The notes beneath the pieces are model-generated. The model made no database searches. It was not told where the DNA came from and saw nothing but the letters and a program-made list of their open reading frames with translations. The position numbers were made by a program, and so were the translations under genes. Below are positions 15,101-21,755 of a stretch of 25,201 nucleotides of DNA, in pieces. Position 1 is the stretch's first letter, and each line of letters opens with the position of its first letter. Origin of the DNA: Ventricola sp036297385 (GTDB taxonomy: Bacteria > Bacillota > Clostridia > Christensenellales > Aristaeellaceae); assembly GCA_036297385.1 (NCBI GenBank), contig JAXJLD010000174.1, positions 1-25,201 of the forward strand. Direction: 5' to 3'.

Positions 15101-15635
15101 GGATACCGAGGTGTACTCCAACACCGGCGGACAGGCTTCCAAGTCCACCCCGACCGGCTCTATCGCCAAGTTTGCGGCCTCCGGTAAGAAGACCCGCAAG
15201 AAGGATCTGGGCATGATGGCCATGTCTTACGGCTATGTGTACGTGGCGACTGTCGCCATGGGTGCGAACCCGGCGCAGCTGCTCAAGGCCATGACCGAGG
15301 CTGAGGCGTATCCGGGCCCGTCCCTGATTATCGCCTACGCTCCGTGCATCAACCACGGCATCAACATGGCGCACTCCCAGATGGAGATCAAGCGCGCTGT
15401 GGCCTGTGGCTACTGGCCGCTGTACCGCTACAACCCGGCGCTCGAGGAGCAGGGCAAGAACCCGCTCATCATCGATTCCAAGGACCCGACCGAGTCCTAT
15501 CAGGACTTCATCAAGTCCGAGGTGCGCTACGCCTCTCTGGCGAAGCTCTTCCCGGGCAAGGCCGAGGAAGCCTTCACGATCAACGAGGCCGACGCGAAGC
15601 GCCGTCTGGAGACCTACAAGAGAATGGCGCAGTAA
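12135..15635 (+). CDS. nifJ: Pyruvate:ferredoxin (flavodoxin) oxidoreductase, single chain
   Basis: This 1166-residue enzyme oxidises pyruvate to acetyl-CoA and CO2 with reduction of ferredoxin, the central step of clostridial fermentation. Domain order is normal. The N-terminal part holds YPITPSSPMAE (about 29-39). The CoA-related middle region follows, then the gamma domain with GLGSDGTVGANKNSIKIIG. The two-cluster ferredoxin domain has C688/C691/C694/C698 and C741/C744/C747/C751. The C-terminal TPP domain has C813 and C816 for the proximal cluster, ATGCSSIYGG, and GDGWAYDIGYGG. GGGAGG at 12121-12126 precedes the ATG by 8 bases. Codon choice is strongly biased, consistent with high expression. 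It is monocistronic, with its own promoter and terminator. The length matches the family and no key residue is missing. Confidence 0.97.
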   Translation: MAVKKMTVDGNTAVSHVAYAFSDVAAIYPITPSSPMAEVADDWAAHDRMNLFGQTVRIAEMQSEAGAAGAVHGSLKAGALTTTFTASQGLLLMIPNMYKIAGELLPCVFHVSARALAYHALSIFGDHSDVMACRQTGFAMLASNSVQEAEDMALVAHIATLKSSVPFLHFFDGFRTSHEIQKIDEISYEDIAKLMPWDKVEAFRARALNPEHPHLGGTAQNPDIYFQGREAANKYYLATPAIVEEVMEEVGKITGRPHKPYEYIGAADAEYVIVAMGSGCDVATEAINKLVAMGEKVGLVAVHLYRPFDTTRFVNAIPATCKRIAVLDRTKESGSLGEPLYLDVVAALTEEGRKIDVVGGRYGLGSKEFTPTHVKAVFANLAKDEPKNHFTVGIVDDVTNTSLEVGEIFHAAPEGTIACKFYGLGSDGTVGANKNSIKIIGDHTDMYAQAYFAYDSKKSGGLTVSHLRFGKTPIQSPYQIDASDFTACHKSAYVTQYDMVSSIKDGGTFLLNCEWSDEELDAQLPASMKQLIAKKHIKFYAIDAIKLAAQVGMGNRINTIMQAAFFKLADVIPYEQADEYMKAYAKKTYGKKGDAIVKKNWDAIDIAISGLRQVNYPADWATATTGAEAVKIEGGEYYDNFIKPVLAQEGDKLPVSAIEADGTCPTGTTKFEKRGIAVNVPEWDVTKCVQCNMCSLVCPHAAIRPYIVDEGVAPESFVTKKALGKQFAGKQFRVQVSVLDCTGCGNCTDVCLGVDRATGAKALTMKPLATQMKEEANWEYAQTLPEVDETLLNKANVKESQFLKPLFEFSGACAGCGETPYVKLITQLFGDRMMIANATGCSSIYGGSAPTVPYTTNDKGHGPAWANSLFEDNAEFGYGMNLATTQRRNKLAELVTELAGKLEGEEKAVCENWLATMMDGEKSKATSAALAALVEGKDCDLCKQIASMKDMMVKKSQWIFGGDGWAYDIGYGGVDHVLAQGEDVNILVLDTEVYSNTGGQASKSTPTGSIAKFAASGKKTRKKDLGMMAMSYGYVYVATVAMGANPAQLLKAMTEAEAYPGPSLIIAYAPCINHGINMAHSQMEIKRAVACGYWPLYRYNPALEEQGKNPLIIDSKDPTESYQDFIKSEVRYASLAKLFPGKAEEAFTINEADAKRRLETYKRMAQ

Positions 15636-15670
15636 TGCTCCCTTTGCTTGCAGCGTAATTCCATGAATTT

Positions 15671-15713
15671 CGCCCCCGCTCCGAGGTTTTTCCTCGGAGT
15701 CGGGGGCGTTTTT
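15671..15713 (+). terminator. Intrinsic terminator of the oxidoreductase gene
   Basis: A GC-rich hairpin with arms starting CGCCCCCG and ending CGGGGGCG (15671-15708) has an inner CCGAGG/CCTCGG stem and a T-rich loop. A run of five T follows at 15709-15713. Confidence 0.93.
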
Positions 15714-15811
15714 CGTGTGAACAACATGGAAAGACTGGTAGGCATGAAAGGCGCAAAACGTGCCTTGCCCATGGAAAAAACATCCGAATGTGAATGGAAT
15801 GAAGAAAAGGC

Positions 15812-15840
15812 TTGCATCCCACATCAAGAGACTCTATAAT
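15812..15840 (+). promoter_or_regulatory. Sigma-A promoter of the SH3b protein gene
   Basis: TTGCAT (15812-15817), a 17-base spacer and TATAAT (15835-15840). The ATG follows 37 bases after the -10 box. Confidence 0.8.
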
Positions 15841-15877
15841 GGATGCAAGTAGAGTTGGTGTTGAGGAGGATGGGATC

Positions 15878-17437
15878 ATGGCCAAAAGACGCGAACAGCT
15901 GGATCAGCTCGATCAGACGAAGAGGGTCAGCCCGTATCAGCAGATAGATGATGATTCGGATACATATGATGCATATGATGCATATGATGACGACTATGCG
16001 GATGACGGCGCATATGGCGATGAGGAAGAGGACGGGCGTGGCGGCTTTTTGACGACGCTGCCCGGAAAATTGGCGCTGGGCGTGATTGTGCTGCTCATCG
16101 TCGTATTGCTGGCATTGCTGGTCTTCCGCTTTTTGAAAAAGCCGAAGGATGCACAGCAGCTTCCGGTATCAGACAATTCTGTGCCGCCCGTTGTTCTGGT
16201 GGAGTCTCCAGCACCTTCGGATGTGACAATGCCAGAGGATGGGATGGAACCGGCGTACACGGATGGGCCGGAAACCCCTGCGCCGCAAACTGTGATCTTT
16301 GCGCCGGTGACAGAGGAAACGCCGGAGCCTGAAGCCGATGATATGGATGTGCAGGGCGAAACGGCAGGCGTGCCGGTTGAACCCGCCTATCCTGAAACGA
16401 CGCAAACGCCTCTGCCGATTATCCTGACGAACACGCCGACGCCTAGCCCGTCGCCCACACCGACACCGGCGCCGACGCCGACGCTGGTACCGACGGCTAC
16501 GCCAGAACCGTCGCCCACGCCGCTGGTTGATATGGGCAGCGGCAAGGTGAACCGCAATGCCAATCTCCGTGCAACGGCTTCCTCCAATGGCAAGGTGAAG
16601 CAGACGGTCAAGAAGGGCGAAAGCGTGACCCTCCACGAGATCCTGATGGATAAGAGCGGAAAGGCTTGGTATTACATCACCGTTGAGGACTCTGCGGTTT
16701 CGGGCTGGATGCGCGACTATGTGGTGGATCTCGAGGACGGCGTTGCCAAGCCGACGGCGACTCCGAAGGCGACTGAAACCCCGAAAGCAACTGCATCGCC
16801 CAAGGCAACGGATGCTCCCGAGGTGACGGATGCGCCCAAGGCAACGACCGCGCCGGAGGACGATAAGCCGGTAAAAGAACCGGAGAGCGAGCTGAATGAG
16901 GAGGAAGAAGAGCCAGAGCAGGAGCAGAGCGCCGCATCGGACGAGATCATTGCAACGGGTAAGACCAACCGCGAGGCGAACCTGCGCAAGAGCATGGGCG
17001 GCAAGGTGCTGGACACGGTCAAGAAGGGCGAGAAGGTCAGTATCTATGAGGTGCTCAAGGATAAGCAGCGCAAGACGTGGTACAGGCTGAGCGTCGATGA
17101 TGACGGGCAGGAAGGCTTCATGCGCGACTATGTGGTGGATCTTCAGGGCGATGAAAAGCTGGAGGTAACCACGGGAACGGCAAAAGACGCTGTTGGTACC
17201 GCCAAGACCAACCGGGATGCCAATGTGCGCAAAGAGCCCAAATCCAACGCGAAGGTGGTTCGCCAGCTTAGCGAAGGCGTGAAGGTCCATATCATGGGCA
17301 AGTATGAGGATACGCACGGTCAAGTCTGGTACGAGGTCTCCACGGAATCGGGCAATACCTCCGGGTATATGCGGGATTATGTGCTGGACAGCGTCAAGCT
17401 GGATGCGGGCGTGGAGACGCAGCACTATCAGCCGTAA
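15878..17437 (+). CDS. Membrane-anchored protein with three SH3b domains
   Basis: This 519-residue envelope protein has a cytoplasmic N-terminus of about 60 residues that is very acidic (DDDSDTYDAYDAYDDDYADD and onward), one membrane segment at about 64-86, a long Pro/Thr-rich spacer (about 95-218), and bacterial SH3 domains at about 222-286, 360-422 and 441-504. Each SH3b unit shows the pattern N-R-x-A-N-x-R near its start and MRDYV near its end. SH3b domains usually bind peptidoglycan or peptides; no catalytic domain is present. The acidic tail is encoded by a 9-base tandem repeat (CATATGATG units near 15964-15990), a possible site of length variation. ATG 15878 is chosen because GAGGAGG (15863-15869) is 8 bases upstream; the longer open frame covers the promoter. 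Confidence 0.85.
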   Translation: MAKRREQLDQLDQTKRVSPYQQIDDDSDTYDAYDAYDDDYADDGAYGDEEEDGRGGFLTTLPGKLALGVIVLLIVVLLALLVFRFLKKPKDAQQLPVSDNSVPPVVLVESPAPSDVTMPEDGMEPAYTDGPETPAPQTVIFAPVTEETPEPEADDMDVQGETAGVPVEPAYPETTQTPLPIILTNTPTPSPSPTPTPAPTPTLVPTATPEPSPTPLVDMGSGKVNRNANLRATASSNGKVKQTVKKGESVTLHEILMDKSGKAWYYITVEDSAVSGWMRDYVVDLEDGVAKPTATPKATETPKATASPKATDAPEVTDAPKATTAPEDDKPVKEPESELNEEEEEPEQEQSAASDEIIATGKTNREANLRKSMGGKVLDTVKKGEKVSIYEVLKDKQRKTWYRLSVDDDGQEGFMRDYVVDLQGDEKLEVTTGTAKDAVGTAKTNRDANVRKEPKSNAKVVRQLSEGVKVHIMGKYEDTHGQVWYEVSTESGNTSGYMRDYVLDSVKLDAGVETQHYQP

Positions 17438-17494
17438 AGGCAGATTAACGCCGCACGCCGTATGAAGCGTTTTTGAACAAGAACAGGATAAAAT

Positions 17495-17525
17495 CAAGGG
17501 TGCGCCTTTTTCGGGCGCACCCTTG
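17495..17525. terminator. Bidirectional terminator between the SH3b gene and murG
   Basis: A 12-bp stem starting CAAGGGTGCGCC (17495-17506) closes with its complement at 17514-17525 over a T-rich loop. TTTAT follows on the plus strand and ATTTTAT on the minus strand, serving the two convergent genes. Confidence 0.85.
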
Positions 17526-17526
17526 T

Positions 17527-18588
17527 TTATGCTTTGGCGTATTGGTGAATCTGTGCGAGAACGGCCTGCGTGCCGTCCGCATCGTCCAGCGCACTGAGCC
17601 GCTGCACGAGCAGATTCTTGTCGGCCCAAAGCGCGTCGATGGCAGCGGGGAGGGACTGTGCATTCAGGTCGGACTGAATCATCACGTGCGCCAAACCGCG
17701 CTCCTTGAGCGAGTTGGCGTTGAGTACCTGATCGCCGCGCCCGCTGTGATAGGGGATGAGCAGCGCGGGCTTGCGCAGCGCCATCAGCTCGGACAGCGAG
17801 TTGGAACCGGCGCGGGAAAGCACGATATCCGCACAGGCGAACGCATCCGGCAGATCGTCCGAGAGGTATTCAAACTGCTTGTAGCCGGGTGTATGCTCGA
17901 GAGCGGCATCCAGATTGCCCTTGCCGCAGACGTGCAGCACATCGTACTTGTCGGTGAGCGCAGGGAGCGCCTCGCGCAGCACGGCATTGACGGACTGCGC
18001 ACCGAGCGAGCCGCCAATCATCATCAGCACCGGCTTGCTGCCGTCAAACCCGGCAAGGCGAAGCCCTTTCTCGCGCGTGCCGGAGAAGATGGAGGTGCGC
18101 AGCGGCGTGCCGGTCTGCACGCCCTTGCGGCCCAGCAGCTTGGCGCACTCCGGGAATGTGGTGCAGACGGCCTTGGCAAAGGGCTTGCACAGCTTATTGG
18201 CCAAGCCGGGGGTGATGTCGCTCTCGTGCATGACCACCGGCACGCGGCACAGCGCCGCACCGGCGACGACAGGCACGCTTACAAAGCCGCCCTTGGAAAA
18301 GACCACGCTGGGCTTGAGCCGGTGAATCAGGCTAATGCTCTGAAATACGCCGGCGATGACGCGGAAAGGATCGGTGAAATTCTTCCAGTCGAAATAGCGG
18401 CGCAGCTTGCCGGAGCTGACCGCGTGATAGGAAACGCCCTGCATCGGCTCAATCAGCGTGCGCTCGATGCCGCTTTGGGTGCCGATGTAGTGAATCTCCC
18501 AGCCCTCCTCAAGCAGCAGGGGAATCAGCGCCTGATTGGGGGAAACGTGGCCGGCTGTGCCGCCGCCTGTCAGAACAATGCGCTTCAC
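17527..18588 (-). CDS. murG: UDP-GlcNAc:lipid I N-acetylglucosaminyltransferase MurG
   Basis: MurG adds GlcNAc to lipid I to form lipid II at the inner membrane face, the last cytoplasmic step of peptidoglycan precursor synthesis. The 353 residues show the GT-B layout: GGGTAGHVSPNQAL (8-21), the mid-domain VFSKGGFVSVP and HESDITPGLANK, then GGSLGAQSVN and SRAGSNSLSEL with PYHSGRGDQ for the UDP-sugar. The start is a GTG at 18588, because GAGGAGG lies 8 bases upstream; the frame upstream of it overlaps the ribosome site and promoter. It is not in a division/wall gene cluster here but stands alone, with its own promoter at 18620-18648. Confidence 0.95.
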   Translation of the reverse strand: MKRIVLTGGGTAGHVSPNQALIPLLLEEGWEIHYIGTQSGIERTLIEPMQGVSYHAVSSGKLRRYFDWKNFTDPFRVIAGVFQSISLIHRLKPSVVFSKGGFVSVPVVAGAALCRVPVVMHESDITPGLANKLCKPFAKAVCTTFPECAKLLGRKGVQTGTPLRTSIFSGTREKGLRLAGFDGSKPVLMMIGGSLGAQSVNAVLREALPALTDKYDVLHVCGKGNLDAALEHTPGYKQFEYLSDDLPDAFACADIVLSRAGSNSLSELMALRKPALLIPYHSGRGDQVLNANSLKERGLAHVMIQSDLNAQSLPAAIDALWADKNLLVQRLSALDDADGTQAVLAQIHQYAKA

Positions 18589-18619
18589 AAAAAAGACCTC
18601 CTCGTTGGTCGTTGGTTCT

Positions 18620-18648
18620 ATTATAGCAAGGAGCAGGAAACGGGTCAA
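18620..18648 (-). promoter_or_regulatory. Sigma-A promoter of murG
   Basis: On the minus strand, TTGACC (18648-18643), a 17-base spacer, and TATAAT (18625-18620) with a TGC extended -10. Confidence 0.85.
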
Positions 18649-18670
18649 GCCCGGCGGATCACGGGCTTGA
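18645..18670. promoter_or_regulatory. 9-bp inverted repeat overlapping the murG -35
   Basis: TCAAGCCCG (18645-18653) and CGGGCTTGA (18662-18670) are exact inverse copies separated by 8 bases. The left arm overlaps four bases of the murG -35 hexamer. The position suits a repressor site, but a DNA hairpin or chance cannot be ruled out. Confidence 0.45.
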
Positions 18671-18754
18671 GCGGGAAAGTCAACAAGAGGGGAGAGGCTT
18701 TCGCTATGTAAAATTGTCGTAAGCCGACAAAAATTGGAGAATGTACAAAGTGAT

Positions 18755-18784
18755 GAGACATTCGGGCGGAAGTTGTGCTATAAT
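18755..18784 (+). promoter_or_regulatory. Promoter of the PRPP synthetase gene
   Basis: GAGACA (18755-18760), an 18-base spacer and TGC-TATAAT (18779-18784). The -35 is a partial match. A TTGTCG/CGACAA dyad (18714-18730) lies about 25 bases upstream and may be an operator. Confidence 0.65.
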
Positions 18785-18841
18785 ATCAAAGTAAGTGTCC
18801 ACGCAGATTGTTTTGAACAATCACTGAAGAAAGGGATTATC

Positions 18842-20032
18842 ATGAGCGAGAACATCAACACCGAAGCGTCCCAGAAGTTCCCGATGATGCCGATTGCGCC
18901 GCTGGGCGTTATTGCTATGCGCGGCTGCGAGGAGATGGGCAAGGCTGTCAACGAGTACCTGACCAAGTGGCAGGTGGACAACAGCACCGATGAGAAGCTC
19001 CATAGCTTTTATGGCTCGGAGGCAAACGGCTTCCTCATCCGCGCCAACTGCCCGCGCTTTGGCACTGGCGAAGGCAAGGGTATGCTGCTGGATTCCGTGC
19101 GCGGCTACGACCTGTACATCATCTGTGACGTCGGCGCATACCAGTGCACCTACAAGCTCTACGGCAAGGAAGTGCCGATGACGCCGGACGAGCACTACGC
19201 CGACCTCAAGCGCATCATTGCGGCTGTCAGCGGCAAGGCCAAGCGCATCAACGTCATCATGCCGATGCTCTACGAGGGCCGTCAGCACCGCCGTACTGCC
19301 CGCGAATCCATGGACTGTGCGCTGATGCTGCAGGAGCTGGTGTCCATGGGCGTCGCCAACATCATCACCTTTGACGCGCATGACCCGCGCGTGCAGAATG
19401 CCATCCCGCTCAACGGCTTTGAGAGCATCATGCCGACGTACCAGATGCTCAAGGCGATGTGCGCCGCCTATGACGATCTGAAGATCGACAAGGAGCACAT
19501 GATGGTCGTTTCCCCGGATGAGGGTGCGATTGGCCGCAACATCTATTACAGCTCTGCCATGGGTGTGGATCTGGGCATGTTCTACAAGCGCCGCGACTAT
19601 ACGCGCGTGGTGAACGGCCGCAATCCGATCGTCGCGCACGAGTATATGGGCGTTGACGTGGCGGGCAAGGATATCTTTGTCGCAGACGATATCATCGCCT
19701 CCGGCGACTCCATGCTCGACTTGGCGTACAACCTCAAGCGGCGCGGCGCCAAGCGTGTGTTTGCCGGCGCGACCTTCGCGTTCTTCACCAGCGGCCTCGA
19801 AGCCTTCAATAAGGCGTACGAGGAGGGCGTGATTGACCGCGTCTTTGCGACCAACCTGACCTATGCCACGCCTGAAGTGCTGCAGGCGCCGTGGTTTACG
19901 CAGGCGGACATGAGCAAGTACATGGCGTTTGTGATTGCCACGATCAACCACGATCAGTCCATCAGCTATCTGCTGGACCCGTGGAAGCGCATCGAGCGTC
20001 TGCTGACCAACTACCGCGAGGATCATAAGTAA
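18842..20032 (+). CDS. prs: Ribose-phosphate pyrophosphokinase (PRPP synthetase), long form
   Basis: This 396-residue enzyme should make PRPP from ribose-5-phosphate and ATP for nucleotide, His and Trp synthesis. Homology is visible in MPMLYEGRQHRRTARESM (140-157, the ATP-contacting PYxxxxRQDR region), ITFDAHDPRVQNAIP (175-189, replacing the usual DLHxxQIQGFF), KRRDYTRV (249-256), and the PRPP loop FVADDIIASGDSML (279-292). It is about 75 residues longer than standard Prs (about 315), through N-terminal and internal additions around 95-125. The PRPP loop differs from the common DDxxxTGGT form, so regulation or substrate preference may differ. The ATG at 18842 has GAAAGGG upstream; the frame before it covers the promoter. 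A strong terminator follows, so it is monocistronic. Confidence 0.85.
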   Translation: MSENINTEASQKFPMMPIAPLGVIAMRGCEEMGKAVNEYLTKWQVDNSTDEKLHSFYGSEANGFLIRANCPRFGTGEGKGMLLDSVRGYDLYIICDVGAYQCTYKLYGKEVPMTPDEHYADLKRIIAAVSGKAKRINVIMPMLYEGRQHRRTARESMDCALMLQELVSMGVANIITFDAHDPRVQNAIPLNGFESIMPTYQMLKAMCAAYDDLKIDKEHMMVVSPDEGAIGRNIYYSSAMGVDLGMFYKRRDYTRVVNGRNPIVAHEYMGVDVAGKDIFVADDIIASGDSMLDLAYNLKRRGAKRVFAGATFAFFTSGLEAFNKAYEEGVIDRVFATNLTYATPEVLQAPWFTQADMSKYMAFVIATINHDQSISYLLDPWKRIERLLTNYREDHK

Positions 20033-20040
20033 TCCCAAAA

Positions 20041-20069
20041 AAGACGGACGGAAAACCGCCCGTCTTTTT
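20041..20069 (+). terminator. Intrinsic terminator of prs
   Basis: AAGACGG and CCGTCTT arms with inner CGG/CCG around an AAAA loop, ending in TTTTTCTTTT. It lies 9 bases after the stop. Confidence 0.9.
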
Positions 20070-20122
20070 CTTTTGCCGCTGGCAGAGACGCGCAGCGGGG
20101 CATAGGATGCTTAGGAGCAAAC

Positions 20123-20149
20123 AAAAAAGCCCCGCATCAAGCGGAGGCT
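20123..20149 (-). terminator. Intrinsic terminator of the DUF3048 gene
   Basis: On the minus strand, AGCCTCCGC (20149-20141) pairs with GCGGGGCT (20135-20128) with one bulged base, followed by a T-run at 20128-20123. Confidence 0.85.
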
Positions 20150-20164
20150 CTGCAAGGTGAGGAT

Positions 20165-21472
20165 TTAGCCGCCGAAGGAGATATCGCCCTCTTCTTCGCT
20201 TTCCATCACCGGCGCGGACGGATTCTTCGCGGCGCGCGGGGTGCGGGTCGGCTTCGGGGTGCGGGTCGGCTTCGGGGTGGCGGTGGGCTTCGGCGTAGCC
20301 TGAGCGGCAGCGCCTTCGATTTCCTCGCCGGCGGTGACGATCACGGACTGCTCGTTATCCACAATCTGAACGAAGGTCTTGCCAACCTTCATTTCCAGCT
20401 CCTCGCCGTTCTCATCGAGGAAGATGAGGCGCGCAGACTGGGAATCAAAGTCGTCGGCTTCCTTGTCGCTGTGGGAGCGCACCCAGGTGCCGCGGATGTA
20501 CTTGCCGTTCTGGAAGATCTCCGCCACACCCTGACCGACGGTCTGGATGACCGGGCGGGAGTTGTTGTTGTTGAACCAGGAAACATCGGTGCGCATGATG
20601 ATGACGTTGGCATAGGCCGTCGCCATACCGTTCAGCGCATCGTAGTACGCCTCGCCGTTGCGGTAACGCTCGTACAGGCCGGTAATCTCGTTGTACTTGT
20701 AGCTCGCCACATACTGCGGGTTGGTGGTCTTGTAGTTGACGGTGATTTCGGAAACGTCAATGCCGTCTTCCAGTCCCGTATCGGTGAAGCGGAACGGATG
20801 CATCGCCGGCTCCTCGGTAAACATACCTTCAACGGTCTTCATGTCAATCTGAACGTTGTGCGGCGCAACGTGCTGGCCATCCTTCTCACGATGGAAGAGA
20901 TCGGAGTAGTTGCGCTCGGTGCCCTCGATGAACGGGAACACCCAGCGGCCGCCCTGACGGGCATCCTTGTGCATATTCAGCGCCCAGCTGTCCACGTCCA
21001 CGATCAGCTTGCCGGAGTCCACAACGGTGTTCTGCCAGCCGTAGAAGACCCAAGCGCCGCCGAAGATCTCGCGCAGGGACGCCATCGGCACGCGGCCGGA
21101 ACGAACCGGGCCGGCATAGTCCGGGATATCGCCCATGAACAGCACGAAGGCACGGGTAGAGCCGTCAGCCTGAATGGGCATCTCGAAGATGATGTCCGCA
21201 GAGGACACGCCCCAGTTCGGCAGAGCGCCGGGATGCTGGTCGATGTTGACGCCGATCGGACGATAGGAGCCGGACCAGACCTCACCGGTCAGTGGGTTAA
21301 CGCCGTTGACGGCTTCGTTTTCATCGGGAATGTCCACAGTAATCTTGCGGGAGGAGGTAATGCCCTTGCTGGGCAGCTCCAGATAATGGGATTCTTCCGC
21401 AATGGCCACGCTGGACGCGCACAGGCAAACGGCGAGCGCCGCAGACATGACCCACTTGATCGTGCGATGCAA
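20165..21472 (-). CDS. Secreted DUF3048 (YerB-like) protein
   Basis: This 435-residue exported protein matches the two-domain DUF3048 family of Firmicutes (B. subtilis YerB). NPLTGE...YRPIGVNIDQHPGALPNWGVSSADIIFEMP is the N-domain signature (near 53-100), and GPVRSGRVP follows. The C-domain shows YANVIIMRTDVSWF and GTWVRSHSDKEADDF. A signal peptide (residues 1-25, cleavage after AIA) is clear; there is no proper lipobox, although YerB-type proteins are often lipoproteins. A TPKPT repeat and acidic residues form the tail after about 390. The start is a TTG at 21472, since GGAGG sits 7 bases upstream and the signal peptide then begins normally. The molecular function of the family is not established; a cell-wall role is inference. 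Confidence 0.85.
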   Translation of the reverse strand: MHRTIKWVMSAALAVCLCASSVAIAEESHYLELPSKGITSSRKITVDIPDENEAVNGVNPLTGEVWSGSYRPIGVNIDQHPGALPNWGVSSADIIFEMPIQADGSTRAFVLFMGDIPDYAGPVRSGRVPMASLREIFGGAWVFYGWQNTVVDSGKLIVDVDSWALNMHKDARQGGRWVFPFIEGTERNYSDLFHREKDGQHVAPHNVQIDMKTVEGMFTEEPAMHPFRFTDTGLEDGIDVSEITVNYKTTNPQYVASYKYNEITGLYERYRNGEAYYDALNGMATAYANVIIMRTDVSWFNNNNSRPVIQTVGQGVAEIFQNGKYIRGTWVRSHSDKEADDFDSQSARLIFLDENGEELEMKVGKTFVQIVDNEQSVIVTAGEEIEGAAAQATPKPTATPKPTRTPKPTRTPRAAKNPSAPVMESEEEGDISFGG

Positions 21473-21518
21473 ATCGAACACCTCCAAATATGTTTGAAAA
21501 AGAAAGGTTACCTTACAT

Positions 21519-21547
21519 ATCATAACGCAAATTGGGCGGTATGGCAA
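21519..21547 (-). promoter_or_regulatory. Sigma-A promoter of the DUF3048 gene
   Basis: On the minus strand, TTGCCA (21547-21542), a 17-base spacer and TATGAT (21524-21519). Confidence 0.75.
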
Positions 21548-21652
21548 GTGTTTTGAAGCAAAAGCTGGATGGAGCCGGTCTGCGGCAAGGAGGTCGTCTG
21601 AAATTAAAAATGCAGGATTTGAAAATAAAATATGCAAAGAAAATGAAAAAAG

Positions 21653-21664
21653 GCCAAATTTGGC
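21653..21664. promoter_or_regulatory. 12-bp perfect palindrome upstream of the aminotransferase promoter
   Basis: GCCAAATTTGGC is self-complementary and lies 11 bases before the -35 box, a plausible activator or repressor site in an AT-rich region. Confidence 0.45.
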
Positions 21665-21675
21665 GCAAATACGGG

Positions 21676-21704
21676 TTGCAAAAAGAGTAAATTGGGCGTA
21701 TAAT
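21676..21704 (+). promoter_or_regulatory. Sigma-A promoter of the aminotransferase gene
   Basis: TTGCAA (21676-21681), a 17-base spacer and TATAAT (21699-21704). Confidence 0.85.
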
Positions 21705-21755
21705 ACTTAGTAAATTCATTTTGTTCTTTTGAAACGCCCGAAGGAGGAGTTTGAA

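Noticed and set aside
11994..15827. Very long open frame (1277 codons) on the minus strand
   Set aside because: It is antisense to the pyruvate oxidoreductase gene, is rich in His/Arg/Leu as expected of shadow frames in GC-rich DNA, and has no ribosome site or domain.
20220..20300. Short DNA repeats in the DUF3048 tail
   Set aside because: They encode the TPKPT/TPKPTR low-complexity protein tail and are explained by coding.
20471..21556. 361-codon plus-strand frame
   Set aside because: It is antisense to the DUF3048 gene, which has a signal peptide, ribosome site, promoter and terminator.
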